Assembly: GCA_020054065.1 (NCBI GenBank) | Contig: JAGVLX010000107.1 | Location: 1-39,012 of the forward strand | Origin: Parachlamydiales bacterium | GTDB lineage: Bacteria; Chlamydiota; Chlamydiia; Chlamydiales; JAEYWL01 | Direction: 5' to 3' | DNA: 39,012 bases | Part shown: positions 23,877 through 33,907 of the stretch, one piece after another | Layout of the letters: each line of letters starts with the position of its first letter | How positions within the stretch are numbered: the stretch's first letter is position 1 | Notes under the pieces: generated by a model | Seen by the model: only the letters and a program-made list of their open reading frames with translations | Database searches by the model: none | What the model was told of the DNA's origin: nothing | Made by a program: the position numbers and the translations under genes

Positions 23877-25883
23877 ATGATGCTGCGTCATATTTTTTGT
23901 GTTTTTACACTGATTGCCCTGCCTTTTTTAGGTGAGGCTAAATTACCCGAAATCGATGGTAAAATCGTCAATTCCAAGTTCAATGAAATCATGCGGGCCC
24001 ACGCCTCCTACAAAAAGTTCACTCCTGAACTTGCCAAACGCTCGCTCGTCAACTTTGCTGAAGAGCTGGATCCCACGAAAACCTACTTTATCGAGTCCGA
24101 TCTCCAAAAATGGCTAAACCCTTCAGATGAACTCCTGAACGAAATCATCACCGACTTCAACAACAACAGCTTTAAGCAATATGAAGCCATGGCCGCCGTC
24201 ATGGACACGGCTATTGAACGGCGCCGCGAACTGGACAAGCAAGTCCATAACGATGAATTGCCGACCCGGGTAAACCCGGATGAATTCAAAGACATGAAAT
24301 GGGCCAAATCGGAGCAAGAGCTGCTGGACCGGCTGATTAAAATCCGAGCGCTGCAAGTGGAAACAACCCAGCGTCTGACTCCAGATTTACGCCAAAAGGC
24401 GCTTCAAAGGCTTGACAAACGGCAAGCGAAAACCGAAGAAGATCTCCTCTCAACCGATGCGCCAAAAAAAGAACAGCTAATTTTATCCAAAGTGCTCAAA
24501 GCACTAGCCTCATCGCTGGATACCCATACCGCTTATTTTACTCCCGATGAAGCCACCCAATTCATGATCAACGTGCAGCAGCGGCTGTTTGGCATTGGTG
24601 CGCAGCTCAGAGATGATTTAAACGGATTTACCGTCATCAAAATCATCGAAGGCGGCCCAGCAGCCAACAGCAAGCAGCTTAAACTAAAAGACCGCATTGT
24701 AGCCGTCAACGGCGAGCCGGTCGTCGGGATGGACATTATCGACGCAGTCGATTTAATCCGCGGAGAAGAGAATACGCCGGTCAATCTGACCGTCATTCGC
24801 GAAGTGGGAGAAGGAAAAGATAAAAAAGAAGAGATCCATGAAGTCACAATCACCCGTGGCGAAGTGGTTTTAAAAGAATCTCGTTACGAAATTTCGTACG
24901 ATCCCTATGGAGATGGGGTCATTGCTTACCTCAAACTGTTCTCCTTCTATCAAGATCCAGAAAGCTCTTCTGCCGGTGATCTGACTAATGAACTCGAGAA
25001 GTTGAAGTCAGAGCATAAGGTTTTAGGGGTCATCCTCGATCTGCGTTATAATTCGGGCGGCATGCTATCCCAAGCCGTCGCTGTAGCGGGAATGTTCATC
25101 ACTAAAGGGGTGGTTGTTTCCATCAAAGATGATACCGGAACCGTCCAGCATTTGCGCGATATTGACGGCAAGACCGTCTGGAATGGGCCCTTGATCGTCT
25201 TGATTAACCGCGCCAGCGCTTCCGCTTCGGAAATTGTCGCCCAGACACTGCAGGATTACGGTCGGGCGTTAATCGTCGGCGATGACCATAGCTATGGCAA
25301 GGGATCGTTCCAAACATTCACCTTGAATGCCGACAAGAAAAACTCGGTTAATTCCCAAGGGGAATATAAGGTCACCCGCGGACGCTACTACACCGTCTCC
25401 GGCAAGAGTCCCCAATTAATCGGGGTCATCTCGGATATCGTTGTACCCGGTCCATTAAGCGAGTCGGAAATTGGCGAGAAGTTCGCCAAATACCCCCTCG
25501 AAACCGACCACATCAAAGAAAACTTTGAAGATGATCTCATGGATGTGCCCGCTTACCAGCGTGACAAAATCGCGAGCCTCTATAAATTCAACTTGCAGCC
25601 AAAAATGACGGTCTATAACAAATATATGGACGCTTTAAAACGAGATAGCAAATATCGTCTAGACCACAATAGCGACTATCAAAACTTTTTAGTGGAGCTG
25701 AAGAAAAAAGATATCGATGTGGAGGAGAGCGACGCGCCTCCCACCAATCCTTTCGGTCAGAACGACCTTCAACTGCAAGAAGCCTATAGCATCATGAAAG
25801 ATCTTATTATCATGATGATGCTAGGAGAACCAAAAGCCGAAGCGTCACCCTTGCCTGCAGCAGGACCGATCTTTAATAAGTAG
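23877..25883 (+). CDS. tsp: Tail-specific (C-terminal processing) periplasmic protease, Tsp/CT441-like
   Basis: A 668-residue S41A serine protease with a signal peptide (MMLRHIFCVFTLIALPFLGE, cleaved near residue 21). A helical N-terminal domain is followed by a PDZ domain at about 235-320 (FGIGAQLRDDLNGFTVIKII, then GGPAANS) and the protease core. The Ser-Lys dyad is inferred as Ser449 in NRASASASE and Lys475 in YGKGSFQ, by comparison with E. coli Tsp (Ser430/Lys455); there is one extra residue between them. VLGVILDLRYNSGG is the usual core strand. Tsp degrades misfolded or tagged envelope proteins; the chlamydial relative CT441 has been linked to host-protein cleavage. Two ATG codons are adjacent; I use the first, with GGGAG upstream. 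Confidence 0.93.
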   Translation: MMLRHIFCVFTLIALPFLGEAKLPEIDGKIVNSKFNEIMRAHASYKKFTPELAKRSLVNFAEELDPTKTYFIESDLQKWLNPSDELLNEIITDFNNNSFKQYEAMAAVMDTAIERRRELDKQVHNDELPTRVNPDEFKDMKWAKSEQELLDRLIKIRALQVETTQRLTPDLRQKALQRLDKRQAKTEEDLLSTDAPKKEQLILSKVLKALASSLDTHTAYFTPDEATQFMINVQQRLFGIGAQLRDDLNGFTVIKIIEGGPAANSKQLKLKDRIVAVNGEPVVGMDIIDAVDLIRGEENTPVNLTVIREVGEGKDKKEEIHEVTITRGEVVLKESRYEISYDPYGDGVIAYLKLFSFYQDPESSSAGDLTNELEKLKSEHKVLGVILDLRYNSGGMLSQAVAVAGMFITKGVVVSIKDDTGTVQHLRDIDGKTVWNGPLIVLINRASASASEIVAQTLQDYGRALIVGDDHSYGKGSFQTFTLNADKKNSVNSQGEYKVTRGRYYTVSGKSPQLIGVISDIVVPGPLSESEIGEKFAKYPLETDHIKENFEDDLMDVPAYQRDKIASLYKFNLQPKMTVYNKYMDALKRDSKYRLDHNSDYQNFLVELKKKDIDVEESDAPPTNPFGQNDLQLQEAYSIMKDLIIMMMLGEPKAEASPLPAAGPIFNK

Positions 25884-25886
25884 TTT

Positions 25887-25912
25887 ACCACAGAGACACA
25901 GAGGCACAGAGA
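25887..25912. repeat. Single arm of a CACAGAG-word repeat
   Basis: ACCACAGAGACACAGAGGCA and the following CAGAGA form a run of CACAGAG-like words directly after the tsp stop. No complementary arm is found in the gap up to 25978, so this looks like half of an inverted element of the kind seen at 850-968. Confidence 0.45.
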
Positions 25913-25978
25913 AAACAAAAAATAACAATGGTGACCTGGTCGCCTACAGTGGTGAATTCAAAAATCAGAACAGTATGT

Positions 25979-27532
25979 TTAAGAGGTGAGCGGGAAAGAA
26001 CGACTGCTCAAAAGTCTCATGTTGGGATTGTAGACCAGCAGTTTGAAATGGGAGCGCAAGTAAACATAAATCTTTCCTTCATGGTAGCAGAAGGTATTAT
26101 GCGTATCCCCTTGCACAACATCGATAAATCCAAACGCTTTTCCGGTAAGAACATTCCAACTGACCACGGCGTGCCCATCAGCTGTGCGTCCAAACAAGAC
26201 ATCCCCGTCCACCCACAATTCACTGATGGATAAGATACGATCATCGCCTGTAGCCAACTTGAGGTTGTCTTTAAAGATGTAAGAAAGCGGTTCAAAATCT
26301 TCTCGGATGGGAGCACCATCGAAATAACTGTACCAACGAATGCCTTTGTCTGCGGTATAAATAAATACCCCTCTTGGACCTAAATGATACGCTTTCATGC
26401 CGGCCCATTCCGTCGGAATCGTAAAGGTAAATTCGCCATTGCCTGGAGAGATACTCGCCAAACCGCGCTGCTCGTCATTTAAAAATAATTGGCTGCCTTG
26501 AACTTGAAGGGATTTAATTTGTGTCCCCGCAAACGCGTGCCTGATCGGCTTAGGTTTAATTTGCCATTCTGGGCTATCCCAAACCGGAACGTTTTTTTTC
26601 CTTCCTTCAATGTGCTGTTCGCTGTACTCCCACGCATAGAGGTCCCCGTGCTTTCCAACAAAATAAATTATGTCACCGCGGAATGCCACATCCACCAACT
26701 GCGAATTTGTCCGTAGGGTTGCGGTATGCTGATTGGTTTTGGTGTTAAAAATGTACGCCTTATTGGTATCGGTCAGAATGACCACCAACGTACGGGATAA
26801 CGGCTTAAAGCTGGCCGTCGTAATCTTAGCATCCAAATGGAATCGAAAGAGGAGGTTTTTTTCGTCCTTAGGGTCGTTTTGATAGATCTCAATCAATCGC
26901 TCTTTAACCATGAATAAAGCACCGGATTCAGATCTCCAAAATGTGAGGCATGGTTGTTCGCTCGTCACATAAAAAGAGATCCTTTCTGGATTCAGGGCAG
27001 GCCGATCATCAATCATCCGTTCTTCCATGTGCGTTGTAGGGGGCCCTTGGCGATAATTGACCACATAAACGGTATACAGCCGGTTCGATACACCGGTCTG
27101 GGTGTAGATGGTTTTGACAAGCATCTGCCTAAGCTTTATGAACTCACAGCTAAATGCCGCATGCCGCTGCGAGTGCTGCAAGGTGATTTGTTGCACCGCT
27201 GCCCGTTTCCAAATCCCCACACACGGTTCTGTTTTCGTACTTTCAACTTTACAAAAGATGTCAGGCCAATGGTACAACACCACTTCGTGCCAAAGATCGT
27301 CCCGCTCAAGAAATCTCCTAAAGGTCTTTGATACGCGCGAAACAATATAGAGCAGCGTTGTTGGCGATACACGGCGTAGGATCATTAAGGCAATTTCAAC
27401 CGGAACGGAAGGCATACTCCCAAAAAGCGGAGTCGTTTGGACCGGCATCGCCTCACGGCTTCCTTGACGGGAAATCGGCAGGCGCGGCACCTCAAAAGGC
27501 TCTGAACAAGGAGCAGAAACAGAACTAAACAT
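25979..27532 (-). CDS. F-box protein with beta-propeller-like C-terminal part, probable effector
   Basis: A 517-residue protein with an F-box at about 40-90 (MPSVPVEIALMILRRV, VSRVSKTFRRFLERDDLWHE). The remainder is made of repeated four-strand blades typical of a WD40-like propeller, for example TRTLVV-type strands near KPLSRTLVVILTDTNKAYIF and the segment GKHGDLYAWEY; the WD signatures are degenerate. F-boxes bind host Skp1 and recruit targets for ubiquitylation in eukaryotes, so this is likely a protein delivered into the amoeba. No Sec signal is seen, so type III secretion is inferred. It is a diverged paralogue of the divergent gene at 27670. ATG 27532 has no clear ribosome site. Confidence 0.78.
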   Translation of the reverse strand: MFSSVSAPCSEPFEVPRLPISRQGSREAMPVQTTPLFGSMPSVPVEIALMILRRVSPTTLLYIVSRVSKTFRRFLERDDLWHEVVLYHWPDIFCKVESTKTEPCVGIWKRAAVQQITLQHSQRHAAFSCEFIKLRQMLVKTIYTQTGVSNRLYTVYVVNYRQGPPTTHMEERMIDDRPALNPERISFYVTSEQPCLTFWRSESGALFMVKERLIEIYQNDPKDEKNLLFRFHLDAKITTASFKPLSRTLVVILTDTNKAYIFNTKTNQHTATLRTNSQLVDVAFRGDIIYFVGKHGDLYAWEYSEQHIEGRKKNVPVWDSPEWQIKPKPIRHAFAGTQIKSLQVQGSQLFLNDEQRGLASISPGNGEFTFTIPTEWAGMKAYHLGPRGVFIYTADKGIRWYSYFDGAPIREDFEPLSYIFKDNLKLATGDDRILSISELWVDGDVLFGRTADGHAVVSWNVLTGKAFGFIDVVQGDTHNTFCYHEGKIYVYLRSHFKLLVYNPNMRLLSSRSFPLTS

Positions 27533-27669
27533 AATTAACGATCTAAAAAATTTAGTATCAATCTATTGATTATTTGATTATTAAACGTACCAATATACTT
27601 GTTTGAAATTTTATTGTAATCATTATAAAACAAAAATAACCAAAAATCTGAACTTTAAGGGAGACCCTT

Positions 27670-29034
27670 GTGGAAGGATCACAGCCATTAGCACCTTCTC
27701 AGCAGGTCAATCCCACCCTACAACCTCCGATCCCACCTATCCATAAACTTCCCAATGAAATCTTGCTGCTCATATTCAAAATTTTACCCATCACCGAAGT
27801 TATAAATACTCTTCCGTTAGTATGCAAGCGCTGGACGCGGTTATCAAGACATGAAATTTTTTGGAGCCAAATCATTCATCACTACTGGCCGATCCAAGCC
27901 CCTCAAAACAATTTTTACCGATATGGAGTGCGGTGTTTGCGTTTCCGGGAGATGATCCAAAGCGAACGCACTCCGCAATCCAACCACTGGACGCTTGCTC
28001 ACCGCAACCGGGGTCCTGAGCTTGTGCATATGGAACAAGACGAGCTCCTAGCCAGCTATGTTACCTATTCAGACGCCGGAACGATCATCGTGCTCCACCA
28101 ACTGGCAACCGGGGTAGTGACCCGCCGCTTTCACTTAAATCACGTCAATGCCCGCATCGTGATTCTCCGCGGGAATATTTTGGTCGTAGGCGCTTGGGAA
28201 GGGTCGATTACCGTTATTGACAAGGCATCCGGAACAGTGAACACGTTCGATCGGATCAAGCAGGAAACTTCGATTGTTTTCCTGGATGTGGTGCATGGAA
28301 ACCTTCTATTCAGCAGTGAGAATTTTGAACATGAGTGCCAAGTATGGAACTTAAACACGTTATCCCCGGTGGCTGTACTGCGTCACGCCAATCCCATTAC
28401 CGCTATTACCTTTTTTGAGGATTTCATCATTACTGGAGACAACAGCGGCTTAATTCGCGTGTGGGAAAAGGGTAAAACGATTTTTGAAATCGCAGAACAT
28501 AAAAAAAAGATCACTTGGCTGAAAGTCAATAATGGGATTCTCTATGCATGCTGCACCGATTTGCGTGCGTGGAGCTTGAATACCGGCAAGGAGTTGTTCG
28601 CTGCCCCGGAACATTGGAAAATGAGCTCATCGATCCACTTTGTCGGCAGCAGCGTGTATCATGTGCATAAACACCGGCAAGTCATGCAATCCAATGCCCT
28701 CACCGGCGAACTTTTGACCATCTATCACGCTTGCGATACCCATATCCCTTTATTTACTAAAATATACAAATTTTTTTATGGGACTTCGCTCTACTTTACC
28801 CATCTTTGGATTCAGAATGACTATCTGATTGGATGGGAGAAAAACCATCATCTTTTAGTCTGCTGGGAGCGTAAAACCGACCAGTGTGCACGTGTCCTGC
28901 ACCTTCCCTCCGGAACTCAGGTGCATTTCCGGGATTTGAAGATCTATACGCATGATGAAGAAAAGTTTAGGGTCTGTGAGTATAGCCTCACCAAAAAGCT
29001 CGGGTCAGAAAATTCCCCTCTCATCATTGATTGA
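27670..29034 (+). CDS. F-box/WD40-repeat protein, probable effector
   Basis: A 454-residue protein with a clear F-box at 25-72 (HKLPNEILLLIFKILPITEV, then VCKRWTRLSRHEIFW) and WD40-type repeats from about 120 onward, such as ITAITFFEDFIITGDNSGLI followed by RVWEKG. The arrangement is that of eukaryotic substrate receptors of SCF ubiquitin ligases, so a role in manipulating amoebal ubiquitylation is likely. The start is GTG 27670, preceded by AAGGGAG at good spacing; no ATG near the domain start fits better. It is transcribed divergently from the F-box gene at 25979-27532, sharing a 137-bp AT-rich gap. No signal peptide is seen. Confidence 0.85.
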   Translation: MEGSQPLAPSQQVNPTLQPPIPPIHKLPNEILLLIFKILPITEVINTLPLVCKRWTRLSRHEIFWSQIIHHYWPIQAPQNNFYRYGVRCLRFREMIQSERTPQSNHWTLAHRNRGPELVHMEQDELLASYVTYSDAGTIIVLHQLATGVVTRRFHLNHVNARIVILRGNILVVGAWEGSITVIDKASGTVNTFDRIKQETSIVFLDVVHGNLLFSSENFEHECQVWNLNTLSPVAVLRHANPITAITFFEDFIITGDNSGLIRVWEKGKTIFEIAEHKKKITWLKVNNGILYACCTDLRAWSLNTGKELFAAPEHWKMSSSIHFVGSSVYHVHKHRQVMQSNALTGELLTIYHACDTHIPLFTKIYKFFYGTSLYFTHLWIQNDYLIGWEKNHHLLVCWERKTDQCARVLHLPSGTQVHFRDLKIYTHDEEKFRVCEYSLTKKLGSENSPLIID

Positions 29035-29111
29035 TAGTCCACGAAAAGTCTTGGGTATGATATATTTATTTGCAAATCACTTTATTTTTATTGATTTAAG
29101 AAAGGAATTCT

Positions 29112-30632
29112 ATGACCGTCCGTGTCCGCATTGCTCCCTCCCCAACCGGCGATCCGCATGTGGGAACCGCCTATATGGCTTTATTCAATCTGATTTTTGC
29201 ACGCCACCACGGCGGGAAGTTTATCCTGCGGATTGAGGATACCGACCGCACCCGTAGCCGCCCCGAATATGAACAAACTATTTATGAAGCGCTGCGCTGG
29301 AGCGGCCTGCATTGGGATGAAGGTCCCGATATCGGTGGGCCGTTCGGTCCCTACCGGCAGTCAGAACGGTTTGAGCTTTATAAAAAACATGCCTACGATC
29401 TTTTGAACCAAGGCAAAGCGTACAAATGTTTCTGCACGCCTGAAATCCTGGAAGAGATGCGCCAAGTGATGGCCAAGCAAGGGGGACGGCAAGGGTATGA
29501 CCGCCGCTGCCGCAATTTAAGCCCGGAAGAGATTGCTAAGCATGAAGCGGCCGGCGAGCCATTCGTCATCCGTTTAAAGGTGCCGCTGAAGGGCGAATGC
29601 GTTTACGAAGATGCGATTAAAGGACGGATCTCTGTTCCCTGGGCTGACGTCGACGATCAAGTGCTGTTGAAATCGGATGGGTTTCCCACTTACCACCTCG
29701 CGAATGTTGTAGACGACCATTTGATGGAGATCACGCATGTGATCCGCGGCGATGAATGGATGAGCTCCACACCCAAACACATTATGTTGTATGACGCGTT
29801 TGGCTGGACCCCGCCGACCTTTATGCATATGCCGCTATTGTTAGGAAAAGATGGCAAAAAATTATCCAAGCGGCGCAACCCCACCTCGATCTTCTACTAT
29901 CGTGACAGTGGCTATCTGCAAGAAGCGTTCATCAACTTTTTGACGCTGATGGGTTACAGCATGCCAGGCGACCGTGAAGTGTATTCGCTGGATGAGATCA
30001 TCAAAGAATTCGATTATAAGCGAATCGGCGTGTCCGGGGCTGTGTTTGATGTGCAGAAACTGGATTGGCTGAACCAACAGTATCTGATCAAAAACATCCC
30101 TGTAGATCAACTGTGGAACCGCATTCGGGAATGGAGCTTCAACGACGCATTCATGAAAAAGCTGATGCCGCTCTGCCATTCACGCATTAAAACCTTTGGC
30201 GATTTCATGGACTTGTGCGGCTTTTTCTTTATCAACCACCTGCATTTGCATCACACGCTTTTTGAAGTCAAAGGATTGACCCATGATCAGGTGTGTTTTG
30301 TGCTGCAAGCGATGATCTGGCACATGGATGAAAACGAGAATTGGAATAGCGACGGCGTGAACAACGCCTCACGCGCCGTAGCCGAAGTGTTTGGATTGAA
30401 TCATAAAAAGGTCATCATGCCTCTGCTATTTGCCAGTTTGATGGGCAAGCACCAAGGGCCGCCGCTCTTTGACTCGGCCGAGCTATTAGGCAAAGATCGG
30501 ACCCGTGCACGGCTCCTGAAAGCGATCGAATTTTTGGGCGGGATTTCCTCTAAAAAGATGGATCACTTAAAGCATGGCTGGAACGCTAAAGACTGCAAAT
30601 CGCTGATCGGCGCGATTGAGCCTGCTCATTAA
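29112..30632 (+). CDS. gltX: Glutamyl-tRNA synthetase
   Basis: A 506-residue class I aminoacyl-tRNA synthetase that charges tRNA-Glu, and in organisms without GlnRS also tRNA-Gln. The N-terminus has [16 protein letters not shown], where DPHVG (14-18) is the HIGH motif variant. The discriminator region [13 protein letters not shown] and the KMSKS-type loop KLSKR (250-254) follow. The C-terminal anticodon-binding domain is complete. The length equals that I recall for C. trachomatis GltX (CT445). ATG 29112 has AAAGGA six bases upstream. It lies in the euo-tsp-gltX neighbourhood as in Chlamydia, and is followed after 16 bp by the mechanosensitive channel gene, so it probably leads an operon. Confidence 0.96.
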   Translation: MTVRVRIAPSPTGDPHVGTAYMALFNLIFARHHGGKFILRIEDTDRTRSRPEYEQTIYEALRWSGLHWDEGPDIGGPFGPYRQSERFELYKKHAYDLLNQGKAYKCFCTPEILEEMRQVMAKQGGRQGYDRRCRNLSPEEIAKHEAAGEPFVIRLKVPLKGECVYEDAIKGRISVPWADVDDQVLLKSDGFPTYHLANVVDDHLMEITHVIRGDEWMSSTPKHIMLYDAFGWTPPTFMHMPLLLGKDGKKLSKRRNPTSIFYYRDSGYLQEAFINFLTLMGYSMPGDREVYSLDEIIKEFDYKRIGVSGAVFDVQKLDWLNQQYLIKNIPVDQLWNRIREWSFNDAFMKKLMPLCHSRIKTFGDFMDLCGFFFINHLHLHHTLFEVKGLTHDQVCFVLQAMIWHMDENENWNSDGVNNASRAVAEVFGLNHKKVIMPLLFASLMGKHQGPPLFDSAELLGKDRTRARLLKAIEFLGGISSKKMDHLKHGWNAKDCKSLIGAIEPAH

Positions 30633-30648
30633 CCCTTATAGGTGCGGA

Positions 30649-31806
30649 ATGACGGACATACAAGAATGCTGCAATTTTTTTTGGGACACCCTGGACGGCA
30701 AATATGGCTGGCTTGCTGAAGCCATCTTGCTCGTCTCCATGGTATTATTCATTAGTGTGTTTGTCAGATCGCTGTTAAAAAAACTGCACTTTAAGTTTGA
30801 GCGGGAACATAAGCCATTCCAAGACACCTTTTGCCGCGCGATCTATAAGCCCCTCAGCTATTACGTGTGGTTTATCGCTATTATCAATTGCGCCGACCTC
30901 ATCTCTTTACGTGTGAATGGCCAGAATTTTTTCGCCATCGAGCATATGCACCAAATGGTTACCATTGGCGCGATCATTGCTCTTGCTTGGTTTCTAACCC
31001 GTTGGAAGAAATTTTTGATTGCCAACCTCGTCGAACGCAGCAAAAAACATGAAATCGCCTTAGATCAAGGGAAAATCGATATCGTTGCCAAAGCCTGGAC
31101 CATTTTCATCGTCTGCTTTACGATTTTGTTGATCATGGAAGTCACCGAAAGGAATTTCACCACCCTGCTGGCATTTGGGGGGATTGGTGGCTTAGCTTTT
31201 GCCTTTGCGTCGCAAGAAATGATTGCCAATTTTTTCGGCAGCTTCATGATCTACGTCACCCGTCCCTTTACGGTAGGCGACTGGGTGAAACTGCCAGAAC
31301 GGGATGTGGAAGGGCATGTCGAAGAGATCGGATGGTATATGACTCGTGTCCGCACGTTTGAGAAAAGGCCGATTTATGTCCCTAACTCCATCTTTTCGAA
31401 AATGGTGTTAGTCACCCCCTCTCGGATGACGCACCGCCAATTTAAAGAGGTGTTCGGCCTGCGTTATGGCGACTACGATGCGGTGCGACCCATTATCACC
31501 GAGATCAAAAAAGTTCTTGAAAAACACCCTGAAATCGATCATACATTACGAAAAATGGTCAATTTAGTTGCCTTTGGAGAGTATTCGATCGATATTGAGG
31601 TGGACGTGTATATTTCACGGGTAGATTCAGAAGGGTTTGCTGAAATCAAGCAAGAGTTGTTATTCACCATCGCGGACATCATCCGCAATCATGGGGCTGA
31701 GATGGCGTACCCCACTAGCAATATCGAAATAAAGTTAGACCAGCTGGTCGCTATGCAGCAACACACTCGAGTTTCAGCAGCTAAATATTTAGCCAAGGAC
31801 AATTAA
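30649..31806 (+). CDS. MscS-family mechanosensitive ion channel
   Basis: A 385-residue inner-membrane protein. Three to four N-terminal hydrophobic segments are followed by the MscS pore helix and beta domain: FGGIGGLAFAFASQEMIANF, then SFMIYVTRPFTVGDWVKL, then VEEIGWYMTRVRTFEKRPIY and VPNSIFS. The alpha/beta C-terminal domain follows. The glycine/alanine-rich pore segment fits a channel that opens under membrane tension and releases solutes during hypo-osmotic shock. I chose ATG 30649, preceded by AGGTG, because the frame's earlier start at 30616 lies inside gltX. The gene overlaps the next one by a single base (TAATG), so they are translationally coupled. Confidence 0.9.
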   Translation: MTDIQECCNFFWDTLDGKYGWLAEAILLVSMVLFISVFVRSLLKKLHFKFEREHKPFQDTFCRAIYKPLSYYVWFIAIINCADLISLRVNGQNFFAIEHMHQMVTIGAIIALAWFLTRWKKFLIANLVERSKKHEIALDQGKIDIVAKAWTIFIVCFTILLIMEVTERNFTTLLAFGGIGGLAFAFASQEMIANFFGSFMIYVTRPFTVGDWVKLPERDVEGHVEEIGWYMTRVRTFEKRPIYVPNSIFSKMVLVTPSRMTHRQFKEVFGLRYGDYDAVRPIITEIKKVLEKHPEIDHTLRKMVNLVAFGEYSIDIEVDVYISRVDSEGFAEIKQELLFTIADIIRNHGAEMAYPTSNIEIKLDQLVAMQQHTRVSAAKYLAKDN

Positions 31807-32672
31807 TGAGTCATAAACCTTTTCCCTCTTCGATAAAGGTTTTGGCCATTATTCAGTTATGTATTACATTCGCCGTCATTATCTGGTCGGTGTCGATTCC
31901 GTTTGTTGCAGAACGGTACGCTTTAAAAGCCAAGCTCAATTTGTATAAGACGATCATTGGGGATCCGGCGATCGCAAGTAATGCAGAAGGGGCTGCCAAG
32001 CTAGAACGGAACAAAGCACGGTTTGCCGCATTGCCGCAAGAAACTCAGCAAGCGATCAATGAAGAGTTTGAGACCTATATGAGAGGGTCCACCTCTTCGG
32101 CGTGGAGCAAGGTCAAGGATGCCATCGAGATTTTCTTGTTAAAGCTTCCCCCCTTTACGCGGGCATGGATCGCGTTATCGCTGATTGTCTCCCTCATGAT
32201 TTTATTAGGCATTCCATCGGCACGTCAAGCCGTGTGGCTGCTGCCGCTGATGACGATATTCTTCGCCTATTTCAGCCTAACGAAACCAGATTTGAGCACA
32301 TTCGATGAAACCCTTTATCCATCGGAAAATGAGATTGTCCGTCTGTATCTGCAGGAGCCCTTAAAACCTTCGGTGAGTGAACAGCGCGAGCAGTTGTTAA
32401 AAGGGTGGCGCATCTATTTGATTAAAAAATGGGCGCATCAGGAGCCTGCCGAAGATCCCGCAGAGCAAGCGCTGCAGGTTGAAGAGGGGGAATTTGCCTT
32501 CAATATTCATTTGTTGAAAGGGGCCAAAGTCGACCGCGGCCTCAATTACCAGCTTTATTACTACAATAAAGAATCGATCTTTACTTTGATGGCGTACATC
32601 TTGTGGAACTTGATCTTCGCCTTGAGCGTCTGGTTGAAAAAACCCCCGCGGGTTCAGCCGGAACCGCAGTAG
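31806..32672 (+). CDS. Hypothetical multi-span membrane protein
   Basis: A 288-residue protein that I do not recognise. Four hydrophobic segments are visible: about 11-31 (VLAIIQLCITFAVIIWSVSI), 117-137, 142-158 and one near the C-terminus (IFTLMAYILWNLIFALSVWL). The region between the first two, about 35-115, is hydrophilic and likely helical; the segment about 160-260 is charged and contains the acidic stretch EPAEDPAEQALQVEEGE. The gene overlaps the MscS stop codon by one base and is followed 20 bp later by a cation/proton antiporter, so a link to osmotic or ion homeostasis is suggested by context only. Confidence 0.72.
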   Translation: MSHKPFPSSIKVLAIIQLCITFAVIIWSVSIPFVAERYALKAKLNLYKTIIGDPAIASNAEGAAKLERNKARFAALPQETQQAINEEFETYMRGSTSSAWSKVKDAIEIFLLKLPPFTRAWIALSLIVSLMILLGIPSARQAVWLLPLMTIFFAYFSLTKPDLSTFDETLYPSENEIVRLYLQEPLKPSVSEQREQLLKGWRIYLIKKWAHQEPAEDPAEQALQVEEGEFAFNIHLLKGAKVDRGLNYQLYYYNKESIFTLMAYILWNLIFALSVWLKKPPRVQPEPQ

Positions 32673-32692
32673 TTTTGCTATAAGAAGATAAG

Positions 32693-33907
32693 ATGGAACC
32701 ACACATATTTTTATTACAGCTTGTTTTAATCTTGTTTGCAGCCCGAATTGTCGGTGAAATAGCTGCCTATCTGGGCATCCCTTCGGTCATCGGAGAATTA
32801 CTTGCTGGAGTACTCATCGGACCCAGCATGTTGGGTTTTGTCAACCATTCGCAAGAAATTTACTTATTAGCACAAATTGGGATCATTCTTTTGTTGTTTG
32901 ATGTCGGAATTGAAACCGATATAGCACGACTTACGGCAGCGGGTTTAAAAGCTGCAGTCGTCGCTCTGGTAGGGGTAATCCTCCCCTTTTTAGGAGGTTT
33001 TGGAATCAGTTATTATGCTTTTAACTATTCGCTGCTTATTAGTTTGTTTGTAGGATGCACGCTAACGGCGACAAGCATTGGGATTACACTACGTGTCCTG
33101 CGTGACCTTAAAAAGCAAAACACGCATGAATCCCAAATTATCCTAGGTGCAGCGGTTTTGGATGATATTCTGGGGATTATCATGCTGGCGATCTTATATG
33201 AGTTTTCTATCAGCGGCGAAGTGCATCTGTGGAATGCGGGCAAAATCCTGATCTTTATCGCGCTGTTCTTTGTCATTGCACCGATCGCCGCCAAGCTGAT
33301 TACGTTGACAATTGAGAAGTGGGATCAACTGAGTGCCATCCCTGGATTGCTGCCCACGATGATTGTGTCGTTAATCTTATTGTTTGCCTGGACCGCTCAT
33401 GTATTGGGAGCTCCCGAACTTTTAGGTGGATTCGCTGCTGGCCTTGCTCTTTCAAAGCACTTTAAGTTTCCATTTAGTCAGCTCAATCTATCGGATGAAT
33501 TCAGTCATCGAGTGGAAACGCAGATGAACCCAATCGTGAATTTGTTTACTCCGATCTTCTTTGTCTCGATCGGTTTATCGCTCAATCTTAAAGAGATTGA
33601 GTGGGGATCCGCGTGGATTTGGATCTTAACGGGCTCTATCTTTCTCGTAGCCTTGATTGGCAAGTTATTATCGGGCTTTTTTCTCTACGGGGAAAATCGG
33701 TTTGTGAAAACCATTGTGGGAACAGCGATGGTTCCACGCGGTGAAGTGGGATTGATCTTTGCCAGTGTCGGTTTAAATACCGAAGTATTTAAGGCAGACG
33801 TGTACACTTCGCTCATCCTTGTGATTGCGTTCACTACATTGCTGGCGCCATTTTTGCTAAAAGTTCTGTACAGCAAGAAAGATAAGCAAGAAGTGACATC
33901 TAGCTAA
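32693..33907 (+). CDS. CPA2-family cation/proton antiporter
   Basis: A 404-residue inner-membrane protein with about 12-13 hydrophobic segments and the CPA2 (NapA/KefB-like) fold. It has GELLAGVLIGPSMLGFV (34-50), LLLFDVGIETD, the TM4 TATSIG element and the ion-binding pair Asp157-Asp158 in AAVLDDILGI. A double-Asp motif is typical of electrogenic Na+/H+ exchangers such as NapA, whereas K+/H+ KefB types often differ. MVPRGEVGLIFA near the end is the family's C-terminal signature. There is no soluble KTN/RCK domain. It should exchange Na+ or K+ for H+. ATG 32693 has an AGAAG-type site; it is probably the last gene of the gltX-mscS unit. Confidence 0.9.
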   Translation: MEPHIFLLQLVLILFAARIVGEIAAYLGIPSVIGELLAGVLIGPSMLGFVNHSQEIYLLAQIGIILLLFDVGIETDIARLTAAGLKAAVVALVGVILPFLGGFGISYYAFNYSLLISLFVGCTLTATSIGITLRVLRDLKKQNTHESQIILGAAVLDDILGIIMLAILYEFSISGEVHLWNAGKILIFIALFFVIAPIAAKLITLTIEKWDQLSAIPGLLPTMIVSLILLFAWTAHVLGAPELLGGFAAGLALSKHFKFPFSQLNLSDEFSHRVETQMNPIVNLFTPIFFVSIGLSLNLKEIEWGSAWIWILTGSIFLVALIGKLLSGFFLYGENRFVKTIVGTAMVPRGEVGLIFASVGLNTEVFKADVYTSLILVIAFTTLLAPFLLKVLYSKKDKQEVTSS

